NCBI GenBank assembly: GCA_036435485.1 | Contig: CM071598.1 | Coordinates: forward strand, 103,662,501-103,726,500 | From: Saposhnikovia divaricata | Taxonomy: Eukaryota; Streptophyta; Magnoliopsida; Apiales; Apiaceae | Reading direction: 5' to 3' | DNA length: 64,000 nt | In this document: positions 21,909-36,131 of the stretch, piece after piece | Layout: each line of letters starts with the position of its first letter | Position numbering within the stretch: position 1 is the stretch's first letter | Made by a program: the position numbers and the translations under genes | Notes under the pieces: model-generated | Databases searched by the model: none | What the model was told of the DNA's origin: nothing | Seen by the model: only the letters and a program-made list of their open reading frames with translations

Positions 21909-22092
21909 CTTACGCTACACCAATGATCGTATTTCTCACGCATTTTAATGATACACGTGACAATCAATCATTGATGTTCGTAAGCCCTAGGGAACAACCC
22001 CCAGCACTAACTATTACTTACGCTATATCAATGATCATACCACTAGAGCATATTAATTATACCTGTGGCAATTAATCGTTGGTATTCGTAAG
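21909..22092. repeat. Paired 76 bp hairpin units with G-box (LTR a)
   Basis: Unit 1 (21909-21984) and unit 2 (22017-22092) each run from CTTACG to CGTAAG, with inner arms CAATGAT/ATCATTG (ATCGTTG in unit 2). The start-to-start spacing is 108 bp. Unit 1 has a CACGTG G-box at 21954-21959. The same pair with the same length and spacing occurs in LTR b, the solo LTR and LTR d. Confidence 0.9.
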
Positions 22093-22886
22093 CCCGAGGA
22101 ACTAGTTGAAGAGAATTACACAAGTACTTAAATATTGACATTTAAGACTCGAGATCTCATTCCAACTCCTCGCAGATAATCACATAATCAAATAAATCTA
22201 ACAATTAATCTTTGATATAATCACATTTTAAAACCATACAAATAGATTACCACCACATATAATTTACCACCAAGTACTCGACAAGCATAATATCCGACAA
22301 ATACAATACCTTGACTTTATACATTTTGTACATAAACAAATACAATTACAATTAACTACTAACAATTAACAATTAATAATAATCGAAACATATTGTTCAA
22401 CTCGAAGTAAATCCCATAATTATACTTAATCACCACGATACTAATAACTATATTCTCCGAATTAATCACGGAGTTACAACAATGATATTGCAATTTAAAC
22501 TAATATGTCAAAACTAAATAGCATAACCAATAACATAATTTACCCACCAATTAAGCAACTAAACAAAACATTCAACTCCAACACTTGTCAAAATTCCCAA
22601 ATTTCAACTTTCGAAATTATAACTCTAATTATTATACAACAATAATAATTAGCAACTAACGATCACAATAGCATATAATCGAACACACAATATCTAATCC
22701 CAATATTTACTACTAATAACTATAAATTCCAAATTAAACTACGAAAATTAAAACAATAATATCATAATTAAATCTAATTTAATTATAAAAATTACATAAT
22801 TAAATCTAAAATGAGAATTAAATAATTACATCGAAAAATAAAATAAACTAAAAGGGAATACCTTTCCGATTCCAATCTCCCCCAAA

Positions 22887-23040
<154 letters not shown>

Positions 23041-23357
23041 CCTCTCTCCCCTGCCGGATTTCTCTGTAGCGCTGCCGCACCACCACCTGCCCACTATAAT
23101 TTTTCTCGGCCACCCTCTCTATCTCTCTATCTTTCGCTCATCTCTCTCTTTTCTTCATCACTCTCACTGCTCTCTCTTCCTGCAGCCATCGTCGCCCCGA
23201 GCTTGGCCCACCGAAAACCCGATCGGCGGCGTTCCCCCATTCCTGTCATTGGCCCGCTGTTCTTATCAACTCCCCCCCGGTTCTAGAATTCTCCCCGTTC
23301 CCCTTTTTTTCTGCGTGTTCTTCTTTCTCCGTATGTATATCTGTGTGTATAAACTAA

Positions 23358-23368
23358 TGGGCTTGGCC
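23358..23368 (-). promoter_or_regulatory. GGCCCA-type (site II-like) motif of LTR a
   Basis: The minus strand reads TTGGCCAAGCCCA around this position, one mismatch from TGGGCCAAGCCCA in the solo LTR and LTR d. TGGGCY site II motifs are bound by TCP-type factors in plant promoters. A TATA-like GTTTATAC lies just downstream on the minus strand. Confidence 0.5.
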
Positions 23369-23946
23369 AAAGGACTTATAGACTAGCTACTAACAATTTA
23401 TTCCGACCAAATAAAAATACCACTCATTCGCTTTAAAACTAATAAACGACTCTTATAAATCGAAATCAAATAAAATATTCAGAAAATTAAACTCTTCATT
23501 TTTTTAAAATAAAGAATATAAAATTACGAGCACACACATATTTTTAAAATATTTTTAGGATAAAAAATGAATTAAATATGGATTTTCAAAGTTTTGATCC
23601 TTTAAATACGATAAAACTCTAAAAATCATTTTAAAATACCACAACACCCAAATTAATTCACCCCACAGTTTTAAAAACTCCATAAATATATAAAGACAAC
23701 ATTACAAAAGATTTCATGATTTTTAATTCCTCCGATAATTTTATAAAATTGACAGAGGATAAAAAATGCATGATTTAAATATGTTTAAATCCTCAAAAAT
23801 ACAAATAAAATTACACAAACCTTCACAGCTTACCCAAGTTATCATATAATCACATAAACATCATCTCACATACATTTCACCTTTACAACAATATTCACAT
23901 AATATAATTTATAATTTATAATAAATAAATAAAATTTTAAATTATA

Positions 23947-26900
23947 TCCTTCCCCCTTAATAGGATTCTGTCCTCAGAATCAATCCTCATGACACAATTA
24001 ACAATTCTCCACAAACATCTTACTTCCACTTTCCAGGTTGCATCTTCAACTCTAGGATTCCATCATACCATCTCATACTTTATAAGCTCATTCTATGAGC
24101 CCTCAATTTCCGAAATAACCTTAAACTTTGGTCTCCGAGTCTTATTAACTCTAAACGTTTAACTCACGGGAACAAATACCTTTCCTTGATAGTCATTATA
24201 ACTTTCGCATAACAACTATAACTTGCGTTAAAACTATATTACCATGCCAATCCTTCGCAATAATACTACCGTGCATTTTTCCTAAATTTACCACGATCTA
24301 TGCTTGGTATACTTCCCACGCTTTACTTATAGCCACACGATTTTAAATAGAACTTCGAGAAAGTATCTCCAGAAATTCCCTGATCGCTTCCACTTCGCTT
24401 TCAAGTACTATGTCAATCGAGAAGGGAATAATTAAAAGTTTCTTCTTGTCTTTAATCCCATATTCTTACCGAATACCCAATCTGGAAACTTAACATCATT
24501 TTGTTCATTCTCAGTCGCATTCTTGCAATCGAATACTATAATCACATATACATCCTTAGACATACTTCCAGCATACTTCAACTAACAACTGGATTCTCAT
24601 TCTTATAAAATGTTCGGGTTTGCCAAATCTTTTGAAGAACATAGCCTTGATCATTTTCAGCTTTGGATATCTAACACACTTGTCACCTTGTGACTTCACT
24701 TAATACAACCACAAGATTGAAATATCCCGTTTACTACTAATTCTTCTTCCATCAATTCACTCGATACTAGTCACGAAACACTTCTTCAACGATTTCCAAC
24801 AACTCCCGCTTTTATCAACACGAATCTTCCACTTAATTTACATCGCCACTTATTTACATCTCCTGAAATGAACCTTGCTCAGATAAAATTTTGAGAAAAG
24901 AATATCAAGAAATCCTCGATCATTCTTACTCCTTTTTCACGTGCAATGTTACTTGAGAAGGGAATAATCGGAAAATTTCTATCCATCCTTTACCTCACTG
25001 TTTTACTGAATAACCATTTTCCTTAAATCGTATATATATATCTTATTCAAAATACACTACCCCGCGTCCCCTGAAATCAACTTTCGAATCACAAATACTC
25101 GACGAGTCCTCGAATTTGACTCTACACATTACAACTTCAACATTTACACCACTCACTTTAACCACAAAATCATGACTCTCGAATTTCACATTAAAATCCT
25201 TACGCCAAATTTTCTCCTTTTCTTGGAAACTCTTAAAATCGCTCTCGATTGATTTGCATACGCTTCATGAGTCTTCGATCATCTTGATATGTGACCTACG
25301 ATCATACTAAATTCTTCGTCTGAATGTCGTTTCAAATCTTATTCGTTGAAACGAGCTTTGACTCAATCATCTCCTTTCTGCTACCTTTTTCTTATACAAC
25401 ACGACTTCATTCCTTTGATATCACCATTTCTGGATCTGCTTGCTTGCTAGGACCTCTCTGTCTGCCTTCAACCTCCAAAACTCCACCTTTACCTTTCTCA
25501 AAACTCAAGATCTCATTCCCTTGCCCTCCCAATTCAGTTGCATTTCATTGTTAGGAAATAATTCCTATCCTGAGTCATACTTAACCATTTTTATGGTCGA
25601 CATCATGCACTTCCTACTAGCTTCCTACATAATCTTATTGAATTTCTCAATTCTTTGATAATTATAACCGTAGTCTGATTACTCTCTTCATAATTCCACT
25701 AAGATTGATATGATACTATTTCTGACAAAAATTCCCATCTTTCCAAGCTTATAACACATTGCTTTGACTTCTGACTCTACTACTTATTATCATACTACCC
25801 TTCTGGTTACAGCCACAACTTCCCACATTACTCTTAATAAAATCTCTAGGGATTCTACTCCCGAAATTTTATTTCCTAATCATGGGATCTGGTTAATTCC
25901 TGCTAATTCTATTTCTTTAGGCAACTACGGTGCCCTTGCTCTTCTAACTCCACATCTTCGGGATTCCACATTCTTTTCTTAACTAATCCTGTATGTCTTC
26001 TTATTTAATCACTTCTGGAAACTCTCTGGTTCCTCTGCCTTCCACCTTACTGACTTTTTATTTCATCTCGGTTAACTTTCCTCCATCCTTGATAATCATG
26101 GCTTTCTACCCTGACTTGCATAAGTTATTTACTCCACATAATCATCTTACCTCTCATTCAGTCCCGATTCTTCTTGATAATTCTTACAAACATTTCCGTT
26201 CCGCTTCCCTCTGCTTTACCAAAGTCAACTTTCCTTGATTGTAAAATCTTATATCCAACGATGGATTTGAAACATTCAAAATCTTATGATATTTCATTTA
26301 CCATCTCTGCCATTCAGTAGGTGTCCAAACAATCTTCCTTCGACATCTTATACCCATATCTCCATTACCATGTTCTTTTCACCCTTAACAATATCTGTAA
26401 TCATGCACTCTTATTTACTGTCCTTTTTCCTGTATTCAATTCTCATTAGCCTCAGACCTTGTCCGTGATTTATCGGTTCAATAATTATTCCAATTTGACA
26501 CGACATATCTTTCTTAATCACCAAATTCTTTAAACTTGCATAACCAGTGCTTCGTCCATGCAGTTATAGTTCTATCATTTAAGACTTCGTCACGTCTATC
26601 TTCGCATATCTTCATCATTAAGAATTTTGAAATCATTGAATTTTCAACAAAAAAGGTCAAAATGAATGGGGCATCAATTATGAATATAGACTGAGTTTGT
26701 TTAACAAAGCTTTTATAAAGGAATTTAACCGAGAGATCAATATGATCTTTTGAACTATTATCAGGTTGTATTTGTCACTTGGTTAACCACCACAGTACAT
26801 AAAGATGGCCAGTCTTTAGTACCTTCATGACAAACACAATCAGTGGCGTCCCACTGGACTTCTATCACATAGATAAAATGTCCCCGAATCCCCTATCTGC

Positions 26901-27783
26901 ATAGGTTGTTCATCTCGGCTCGAATGAAGAAAATCAAGCATTCATGAAAATAGAAGGGATTCTAGAGTTTAAAAAATCTTCATGTAAATTTGAATTAAGT
27001 ATTCTTTGAAAAATTCGGATATTTCTGAAAGAACGAGATTGAAGTCGACTAAATCTGAATACAAAACTCATCATCGATTGATGTATAAAAGACTTTTCAA
27101 TAGATGCTTCAATGATTGATCAAGCAAACCTTCAAGAAATTCCTAATTATTCATAACCTCATTCTTGTCGACTAAGCACTAATATAAGAAGCTGCCAAAA
27201 TCGGCCTGATAATAATGAGTTGAACAAATAAGAAGATCTCAATTCATTGTCGATTTTGGACCGTTATTGCGCAACGAATGCCTCAACAACGATACCAACC
27301 AGGAATTAATTTACGACAACTCAAAAGAAGACTAAGAAGGTTCTTTAAGCAATGATTTCGAATGAATCACGATTAAGGGTGCATAATTATGCTCAACTTC
27401 CAAGTCTTGCTAATATTTGTTTCTCACTTCGCATTCTTAACCTTCTTGTACCATCTCCAAAATGTTCACATAGAAACTAATCTCGTAGGATGTCCTAAAT
27501 TCTACGCGAAAATCTCAAGATAACGTCTCTCGGACTGATAACTCCAGCTGCCCACTTAGCTTATGCCGCTTCGGGTTCACTGTTTTGCTAATAGCCCAAT
27601 CCTCAAATGATTCGAACTTCTACTCGCGTGATATGCCGAAAGACCGATTACGTCGCAACGCTTGCCGAAGTATCCTAACGCAATCCTCGTCCTAAACCGT
27701 TCTACCCGACATCTATCTTATACACGTACCCTAACCTTCCTATTTTGTTGCAGTGACCATAACCTATAGCTCTGATACCAACT
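23947..27783 (-). mobile_element. Interior a of LARD-like element (no recognisable coding capacity)
   Basis: This 3.84 kb interior has a purine tract next to LTR a (minus-strand AAGGGGGAAGGA) and a primer site next to LTR b. The longest open stretches are under 90 codons, differ from gag, protease, RT or integrase, and look random. Interior b is nearly identical and interior d (60478 onward) is a diverged copy. A long LTR plus a ~3.8 kb non-coding but conserved interior is the LARD pattern. Extreme decay of a gypsy interior is the alternative. Confidence 0.78.
27769..27780 (-). other. Primer binding site between interior a and LTR b
   Basis: GCTCTGATACCA on the plus strand is TGGTATCAGAGC on the minus strand, complementary to initiator tRNA-Met. 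It lies 3 bp from the LTR edge and makes LTR b the 5' LTR of unit a. Confidence 0.92.
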
Positions 27784-30206
27784 TGTAGCATCCCAAAATC
27801 CGGGGTACATATATGGGGCCACTAACCAACAACAATAATATACATCTCTGAATATAAATAACATTTAATAATAAAAACCCCTTCACCAAGATCGCATACA
27901 GGTTATGGTATGAAACAACTATCAATTGCATTATTACAACCCAATCTCAGAATAAAAGTATATTATACAAATTTATGAATGTACAAATTCTCTGTCTAAC
28001 TAAATTTCCAACCTTAACAATTCCCAATCCATTCTTCGAAAAGTCCATCACTCGAACGTCTCCTCTCGCTGTCTATAGAGCTATACCATCTGACCACTAT
28101 GTTCTTTGATCACCTCTAACAACTGGAGAAATAAACAGAAGCAAGAGTGAGCCAACAATGCTCAGCAAGTGTAAATAGTGATGATAATTTCAATAATGAC
28201 GACAATTTTGATAAACAATAGAGTTTCATCTCATTTTATGAAGTAATCAGTTACATCAACTTTTCAATTGCCACGAGGGCCAATAACTCACCATTCATAA
28301 AGTGCATCAAGAAGTAGAACTGACAAGAATTCTGATATCAGGATATTATTAAAACAGACTTTCAAGGAGTCAAGAATTAAACATCTCAATCGCAGAATAT
28401 AGATTAGAATTGGAATTTTTATTTATTTTAAAAAAAACATCAAGGTTAGGCTGTTGATCAGTCAACACTAACCCCGGACAAATGCACACAGCAATGTCCT
28501 AGGACAAACGTGCACAGCAATGTCCTTAATTGGATCCATGGCACACATTTGCCTTAACTTCCGACCATAATAAGGTCCCACCCCGAAGGGTTTTACGCCC
28601 CAAGGGCCACATTTTAAAAAAAACAATTCCAATTCTAAATCATCCACACTAGGTGTCGGGACAATCGACAACCTTTGATCTCAAAACAACTGGAAACTCA
28701 CGTCCAGAATAATAATTCAAGATTAAGAGTTAATAAGAAACAACAACATCACTTAGTATCGACAAGTTCGATACACTACAAGGAGCAAACGAACCATCAA
28801 GATTTTGTAAAAGATATCGACAAGTTCGATACCAACTAGGGTGAGGAATATAAAGAATGACAATTCAAATAAATACCAACAAGAAGAATATGAATAACTG
28901 GAATTATTAACGTTATCAACTTAACAAGAGAGAGATTTCACTTGAGCACATAAAAGATATACATTGCAATAAGATTTTCAATCATAAAAAAAATTCTAAA
29001 TTAAAGCGAAGGTGTGGTCAACACTAGGCACATTGTAAAGTTTGAGTTTCCATAAACAGATAACGTAGCTCAAACATTTGTTTGTAAAACGATTTCAATA
29101 TGGAAAGGTTCAAAACATTTTGACAGAAAACATTTTTCTAAATAGAGTACTTTTGTGAAAATATGCTAGAATCAAGAGTTTCGCTAGCAGGCTTTCGTAC
29201 GAGTTTAAATCTTTGGCTTTCTTTTGTTCAGAAAATTCTTAGACAATTTCGACGAGAATAGGCGAAATGGCATTCCAGGGATAAGAAAATAAGCGAGAAA
29301 GGTTATCTGTCAAATTCTTTGTAAATCATGGGTAGGGGAGATAAACGGCATCATACTATACGAAAAAGTATATGTCATCTGCCATCTATACTTAGCCAGA
29401 TCATCACATACTACAAGTAAATTAAACTGCATCACTTGAACAATAAGTGATTAGCAAAAACACTTGCCTTAATTTACGAAATTCCTGATTCCACATCGAT
29501 ACTCATTTGTCTTCTCGTCAATTTCTTTCACTTACATGTGGCTTCTCACTCGGTCTCACTTTCATCATTTGCACTTTACTAGTTCCCACATTAGTTCACC
29601 CGTAGGCTTGATACTTGTCCTTCTGTTCCTCTTTCAGGTCACCCGCACTGTCCTTGGCTAGGTTTCCTATTCGAACCTTTTCAAGATCAAATACTATTTT
29701 AGTATCCAACTAAGCAAAAGCTTATTGTTTTGCCATACTCTACCCATCGGCGTCCTATAACGCTTACTTATACAAACATACTTAATCACATTCACAATAT
29801 AATTCAAGACAACCTCTAAGCCAAATACTCACTTCACATAAATACTTAACACATATGGTTACTCGATACTTAGATACCATCTAGGCAACGACTTCACAAC
29901 AATACATATCAATTATAATATTTACCTCGACTCTCGAAAATCACCATATAATTTCAAATCACCAAATCAATTAAATTAAATAGGTTCTAAATAGATTGCA
30001 GGGGATTTTTAGAAAATTTCGGCATGAAGTATTCGTTTATCGGACTATGGGCACAGCCCCTCAATATCAATTAAAAACAATTTAACCCTGTTTTTACAAA
30101 AATAAAGCTGCCTCAACTTGCAGCAACATAAAAGTAAACAATTAATGAAAAGTACCCGCCCGAACATGCGGCACATAGCACATAAGAAATTTATATTAGA
30201 CTACTA

Positions 30207-30390
30207 CTTACGCTACACCAATGATCGTATTTCTCACGCATTTTAATGATACACGTGACAATCAATCATTGATGTTCGTAAGCCCTAGGGAACAACCCCC
30301 AGCACTAACTATTACTTACGTTATATCAATGATCATACCACTAGAGCATATTAATTATACCTGTGGCAATTAATCATTGGTATTCGTAAG
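30207..30390. repeat. Paired 76 bp hairpin units with G-box (LTR b)
   Basis: Units at 30207-30282 and 30315-30390 run CTTACG to CGTAAG with inner arms CAATGAT/ATCATTG in both. CACGTG is at 30252-30257. Spacing is 108 bp, as in the other LTRs. Confidence 0.9.
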
Positions 30391-31194
30391 CCCGAGGAAC
30401 TAGTTGAAGAGAATTACACAAGTACTTAAATATTGACATTTAAGACTCGAGATCTCATTTCAACTCCTCGCAGATAATCACATAATCAAATAAATCTAAC
30501 AATTAATCTTTGATATAATCACATTTTAAAACCATACAAATAGCTTACCACCAAATATAATTTACCACCAAGTACTCGAAAAGCATAATATTCGACAAAT
30601 ATTATAACTTGACTTTATACATTTGGTACATAAACAAATACAATTACAATTAACAACTAACAATTAACAATTAATAATAATCAAAACATATTGTTCAACT
30701 CGAAGTAAATCCCATAATTATACTTAACCACCACGATACTAATAACTATATTCTCCGAATTAATCACGGAGTTACAACAATGATATTGCAATTTAAACTA
30801 ATATGTCAAAACTAAATAGCATAACCAATTACATAATTTACCCACCAATTAAGCAACTAAACAAAACATTCAACTCCAACACTTGTCAAAATTCCCAAAT
30901 TTCAACTTTCGAAATTATAACTCTAATTATTATACAACAATAATAATTAGTAACTAACGATCACAATAGCATATAATCGAACACACAATATTTAATCCCA
31001 ATATTTACTACTAATAACTATAAATTCCAAATTAAACTACGAAAATTAAAACAATAATATCATAATTAAATCTAATTTAATTATAAAAATTACATAATTA
31101 AATCTAAAATGAGAATTAAATAATTACATCGAAAAATAAAATAAAATAAAATAAACGAAAAGGGAATACCTTTCCGATTCCAATCTCCCCCAAA

Positions 31195-31236
<42 letters not shown>

Positions 31237-31267
31237 CCTCCCTCCCTCCCTCCCTCCCTCCCTCCCT

Positions 31268-31357
<90 letters not shown>
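31195..31357. repeat. (CT)n microsatellite with (TCCC)n expansion in LTR b
   Basis: The CT run is split by about eleven TCCC units (31230-31274) that are absent from LTR a. This is a copy-specific expansion after the two LTRs separated. Confidence 0.95.
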
Positions 31358-31358
<1 letters not shown>

Positions 31359-32286
31359 GCCTCTCTCCCTTGCCGGATTTCTCTGTAGCGCTGCCGCAAC
31401 ACCACCTGCCCACTATAATTTTTCTCGGCCACCCTCTCTATCTCTCTATCTTCCGCTCATCTCTCTCTTTTCTTCATCACTCTCACTGCTCTCTCTTCCT
31501 GCAGCCATCGTCGCCCCGAGCTTGGCCCACCGAAAACCCGATCGGCGGCGTTCCCCCATTCCTGTCATTGGCCCGCTGTTCTTATCAACTCCCCCCCCGG
31601 TTCTAGAATTCTCCCCGTTCTCCTTTTTTTTCTGCGTGTTCTTCTTTCTCCGTATGTATATCTGTGTGTATAAACTAATGGGCTTGGCCAAAGGACTTGT
31701 AGACTAACTACTAACAATTTATTCCGACCCAATAAAAATACCACTCATTCGCTTTTAAAACTAATAAACGACTCTTATAAATCGAAATCAAATAAAATAT
31801 TCAGAAAATTAAACTCTTCATTTTTTTAAAATTAAGAATATAAAATTACGAGCACACACATATTTTTAAAATATTTTTAGGATAAAAAATGAATTAAATA
31901 TGGATTTTCAAAGTTTTGATCCTTTAAATACGATAAAACTCTAAAAATCATTTTAAAATACCACAACACCCAAATTAATTCACCCCACAATTTTAAAAAT
32001 TCCATAAATATATAAAGACAATATTACAAAAGATTTCATGATTTTAATTCCTCCGATAATTTTATAAAATTGACAGAGGATCAAAAATGCATGATTTAAA
32101 TATGTTTAAATCCTCAAAAATACAAATAAAATTACACAAACCTTCACAGCTTACCAAAGTTATCATATAATCACATAAACATCATCTCACATACATTTCA
32201 CCTTTACAACAATATTCACATAATATAATTTATAATTTATAATAAATAAATAAATTTTTAAATTCGAAATTTTCTAGGTCGTTATA

Positions 32287-35200
32287 TCCTTCCCCCCTTA
32301 ATAGGATTCTGTCCTCAGAATCAATCCTAAGGACACAATTAACAATTCTCCACAAACATCTTACTTCCACTTTCCAGGTTGCATGTTCAACTCTAGGATT
32401 CCATCATACCATCTCATACTTTATAAGCTCATTCTATGAGCCCTCAATTTCCGAAATAACCTTAAACTTTGGTCTGCGAGTCTTATTAACTCTAAACGTT
32501 TAACTCACGGGAACAAATACCTTTCCCCGATAATCCTTATAACTTTCGCATAACAACTATAACTTGCGTTAAAACTATATTACCATGCCAATCCTTCGCA
32601 ATAATACTACCGTGCATTTTGCCTAAATTTACCACGATCTATGCTTGGTATACTTCCCACGCTTTACTTATAGCCACACGATTTTAAATAGAACTTCGAG
32701 AAAGTATCTCCAGAAATTCCCTGATCGCTTCCACTTCGCTTTCAAGTACTATGTCGATCGAGAAGGGAATAATTAAAAGTTTCTTCTTGTCTTTAATCCC
32801 ATATTCTTACCGAATACCCAATCTGGAAACTTAACATCATTTTGTTCATTCTCAGTCGCATTCTTGCAATCGAATACTATAATCACATATACGTCCTTAG
32901 ACATACTTCCAGCATACTTCAACTAACAACTGGATTCTCATTCTTATAAAATGTTCTGGTTTGCCAAATCTTTTGAAGAACATAGCCTCGATCATTTTCA
33001 GCTTTGGATATCTAACACACTTGTCACCTTGATTGTGACTTCACTTAATACAACCACAAGATTGAAACATCCCATTTATTACCAATTCTTCTGCCATCAC
33101 AACTTCACTCGATACTAGTCACGAAACACTTCTTCAACGATTTCCAACAACTCCCGCTTTTATCAACACGAATCTTCCACTTAACCTACATCGCCACTTA
33201 TTTACATCTCTTGAAATGAACCTTGCTCAGATAAAATTTTGAGAAAAGAATATCAAGAAATCCTCGATCATTCTTACTCCTTTTTCACGTGCAATGTTAC
33301 TTGAGAAGGGAATAATCGGAAAATTTCTATCCATCCTTTACCTCACTGTTTTACTGAATAACCATTTTCCTTAAATCGTATATATAGATCTTATTCAAAA
33401 TACACTACCCCGCGTCCCCTGAAATCACCTTTCGAATCACAAATACTCGACGAGTCCTCGAATTTGACTCTACACATTACAACTTCAACATTTACACCAC
33501 TCACTTTAACCACAAAATCATGACTCTCGAATTTCACATTAAAATCCTTACGCCAAATTTTCTCCTTTTCTTGGAAACTCTTAAAATCGCTCTCGATTGA
33601 TTTGCATACGCTTCATGAGTCTTCGATCATCTTGATATGTGACCTACGATCATACTAAATTCTTCGTCTGAATGTCGTTTGAAATCGTATTCATTGAAAC
33701 GGGCTTTGACTCAATCATCTCCTTTCTGCTACCTTTTTCTTATACAACACGACTTCATTCCTTTGATATCACCATTTCTGGATCTGCTTGCTTGCTAGGA
33801 CCTCTCTGTCTGCCTTCAACCTCCAAAACTCCACCTTTACCTTTCTCAAAACTCAAGATCTCATTTCCTTGCCCTCCCAATTCAGTTGCATTTCATTGTT
33901 AGGAAATAATTCCAATCCTGAGTCATACTTAACCCTTTTTATGGTCGACATCATGCACTTCCTACTAGCTTCCTACATAATCTTATTGAATTTCTCAATT
34001 CTTTGATAATTATAACCGTAGTCTGATTACTCTTTTCATAATTCCACTAAGATTGATATGATACTATTTCTGACAAAAATTCCCATCTTTCCAAGGTTAT
34101 AACACATTGCTTTGACTTCTGACTCTACTACTTATTATCATACTACCCTTCTGGTTACAGCCACAACTTCCCACATTACTCTTAATAAAATCTCTAGGGA
34201 TTCTACTCCCGAAATTTTATTTCCTAATCATGGGATCTGGTTAATTCCTGCTAATTCTCTTTCTTTAGGCAACTACGGTGCCCTTGCTCTTCTAACTCCA
34301 CATCTTCGGGATTCCACATTCTTTTCTTAACTAATCCTGTATGTCTTCTTATTTAATCACTTCTGGAAACTCTCTGGTTCCTCTGCCTTCCACCTTACTG
34401 ACTTTTTATTTCCTCTCGGTTAACTTTCCTCCATCCTTGATAATCATGGCTTTCTACCCTGACTTGCATAAGTTATTTACTCCACATAATCATCTTACCT
34501 CTCATTCAGTCCCGATTCTTCTTGATAATTCTTACAAACATTTCCGTTCCGCTTCCCTCTGCTTTACCCAAGTCAACTTTCCTTGATTGTAAAATCTTAT
34601 ATCCAACGATGGATTTGAAACATTCAAAATCTTATGATATTTCATTTACCATCTCTGCCATTCATTTGGTGTCCAAACAATCTTCCTTCGACATCTTATA
34701 CCCATATCTCCATTACCATGCTCTTTTCACCCTTAACAATATCTGTAATCATGCACTCTTATTTATTGTCCATTTTCCTGTATTCAATTCTCATTAGCCT
34801 CAGACCTTGTCCGTGATTTATCGGTTCAATAATTATTCCAATTTGACACGACATATCTTTCTTAATCACCAAATTCTTTAAACTTGCATAACCAGTGCTT
34901 CGTCCATGCAGTTATAGTTCTATCATTTAAGACTTCGTCACGTCTATCTTCGCATATCTTCATCATTAAGAATTTTGAAATCATTGAATTTTCAACAAAG
35001 AAGGTCAAAATGAATGGGGCATCAATTATGAATATAGACTGAGTTTGTTTAACAAACCTTTTATAAAGGAATTTAACCGAGAGATCAATATGATCTTTTG
35101 AACTATTATCAGGTTGTATTTGTCACTTGGTTAACCAGCACAGTACATAAAGATGGTTAGTCTTTAGTACCTTCATGACAAACACAATCAGTGGCGTCCC

Positions 35201-36131
35201 ACTGGACTTCTATCACATAGATAAGATGTCCCCGAATCCCCTATCTGCATAGGTTGTTCATCTCGGCTCGAATGAAGAAAATCAAGCATTCATGAAAATA
35301 GAAGGGATTCAAGAGTTTCAAAAATCTTCATGTAAATTTGAATTAAGTATTCTTTGAAAAATTCGGATATTTCTGAAAGAACGAGATTGAAGTCGACTAA
35401 ATCTGAATACAAAACTCATCATCGATTGATGTATAAAAGACTTTTCAATAGATGCTTCAATGATTGATCAAGCAAACGTTCAAGAAATTCCTAATTATTC
35501 ATAACCTCACTCTTGTCGACTAAGCACTAATATACTTAGCTGCCAAAACCGGCCTGACAATAATGAGTTGAACAAATAAGAAGATCTCAATTCATTCTCG
35601 ATTTTGGACCGTTATTGCGCAACGAATGCCTCAACAACGATACCAACCGGGAATTAATTTACGACAACTCAAAAGAAGACTAAGAAGGTTCTTTAAGCAA
35701 TGATTTCGAATGAATCACGATTAAGGGTGCATAATTATGCTCAACTTCCAAGTCTTGCTAATATTTGTTTCTCACTTCGCATTCTTAACCTTCTTGTACC
35801 ATCTCCAAAATGTTCACATCGAAACTAATCTCGTAGGATGTCCTAAATTCTACGCGAAAATCTCAAGATAACGTCTCTCGGACTGATAACTCCAGCTGCC
35901 CACTTAGCTTATGCCGCTTCGGGTTCGCTGTTTTTCTAATATCCCAATCCTCAAATGATTCGAACTTCTACTCGCGCGATATGCCGAAAGACCGATTACG
36001 TCGCAACGCTTGCCGAAGTATCCTAACGCAATCCTCGTCCTAAACCGTTCTACCCGACATCTATCTTATACACGTACCCTAACCTTCCTATTTTGTTTCA
36101 GTGACCATAACCTGTAGCTCTGATACCAACT
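32287..36131 (-). mobile_element. Interior b of LARD-like element
   Basis: This 3.85 kb interior is collinear with and nearly identical to interior a. Its purine tract reads AAGGGGGGAAGGA on the minus strand beside LTR b, and a primer site lies at 36117-36128. The same short open stretches appear at matching positions because the DNA is duplicated, not because they are selected as genes. I see no coding remains I can name. Confidence 0.8.
36117..36128 (-). other. Primer binding site between interior b and LTR c
   Basis: GCTCTGATACCA on the plus strand (TGGTATCAGAGC on the minus strand) lies 3 bp before LTR c. Confidence 0.92.

Larger units (their letters stand above)
27784..32286 (-). mobile_element. 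LTR b of LARD-like element, complete 4.50 kb
   Basis: It starts TGTAGCATCCC and ends ...CTAGGTCGTTATA beside the purine tract. The terminal CA expected there is absent, whereas LTR d shows TGTATAACG at the matching end. It serves at once as 5' LTR of unit a and 3' LTR of unit b. It has the empty CACTA site (CAA, 29688-29690), paired hairpins (30207-30390), a CT tract and the GGCCCA-type motif (31679-31689). Confidence 0.9.

Noticed and set aside
25324..26468. Cluster of small plus-strand ORFs, repeated at 33672-34816
   Set aside because: It is duplicated with the interior of the LARD-like element. The ORFs overlap in several frames and show no domain; interior d does not keep them.
31370..31707. 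Proline/serine-rich ORFs at the GC-richer end of LTR b (both strands)
   Set aside because: They lie in the conserved LTR promoter/leader region; frames are not kept in LTR a, the solo LTR or LTR d.
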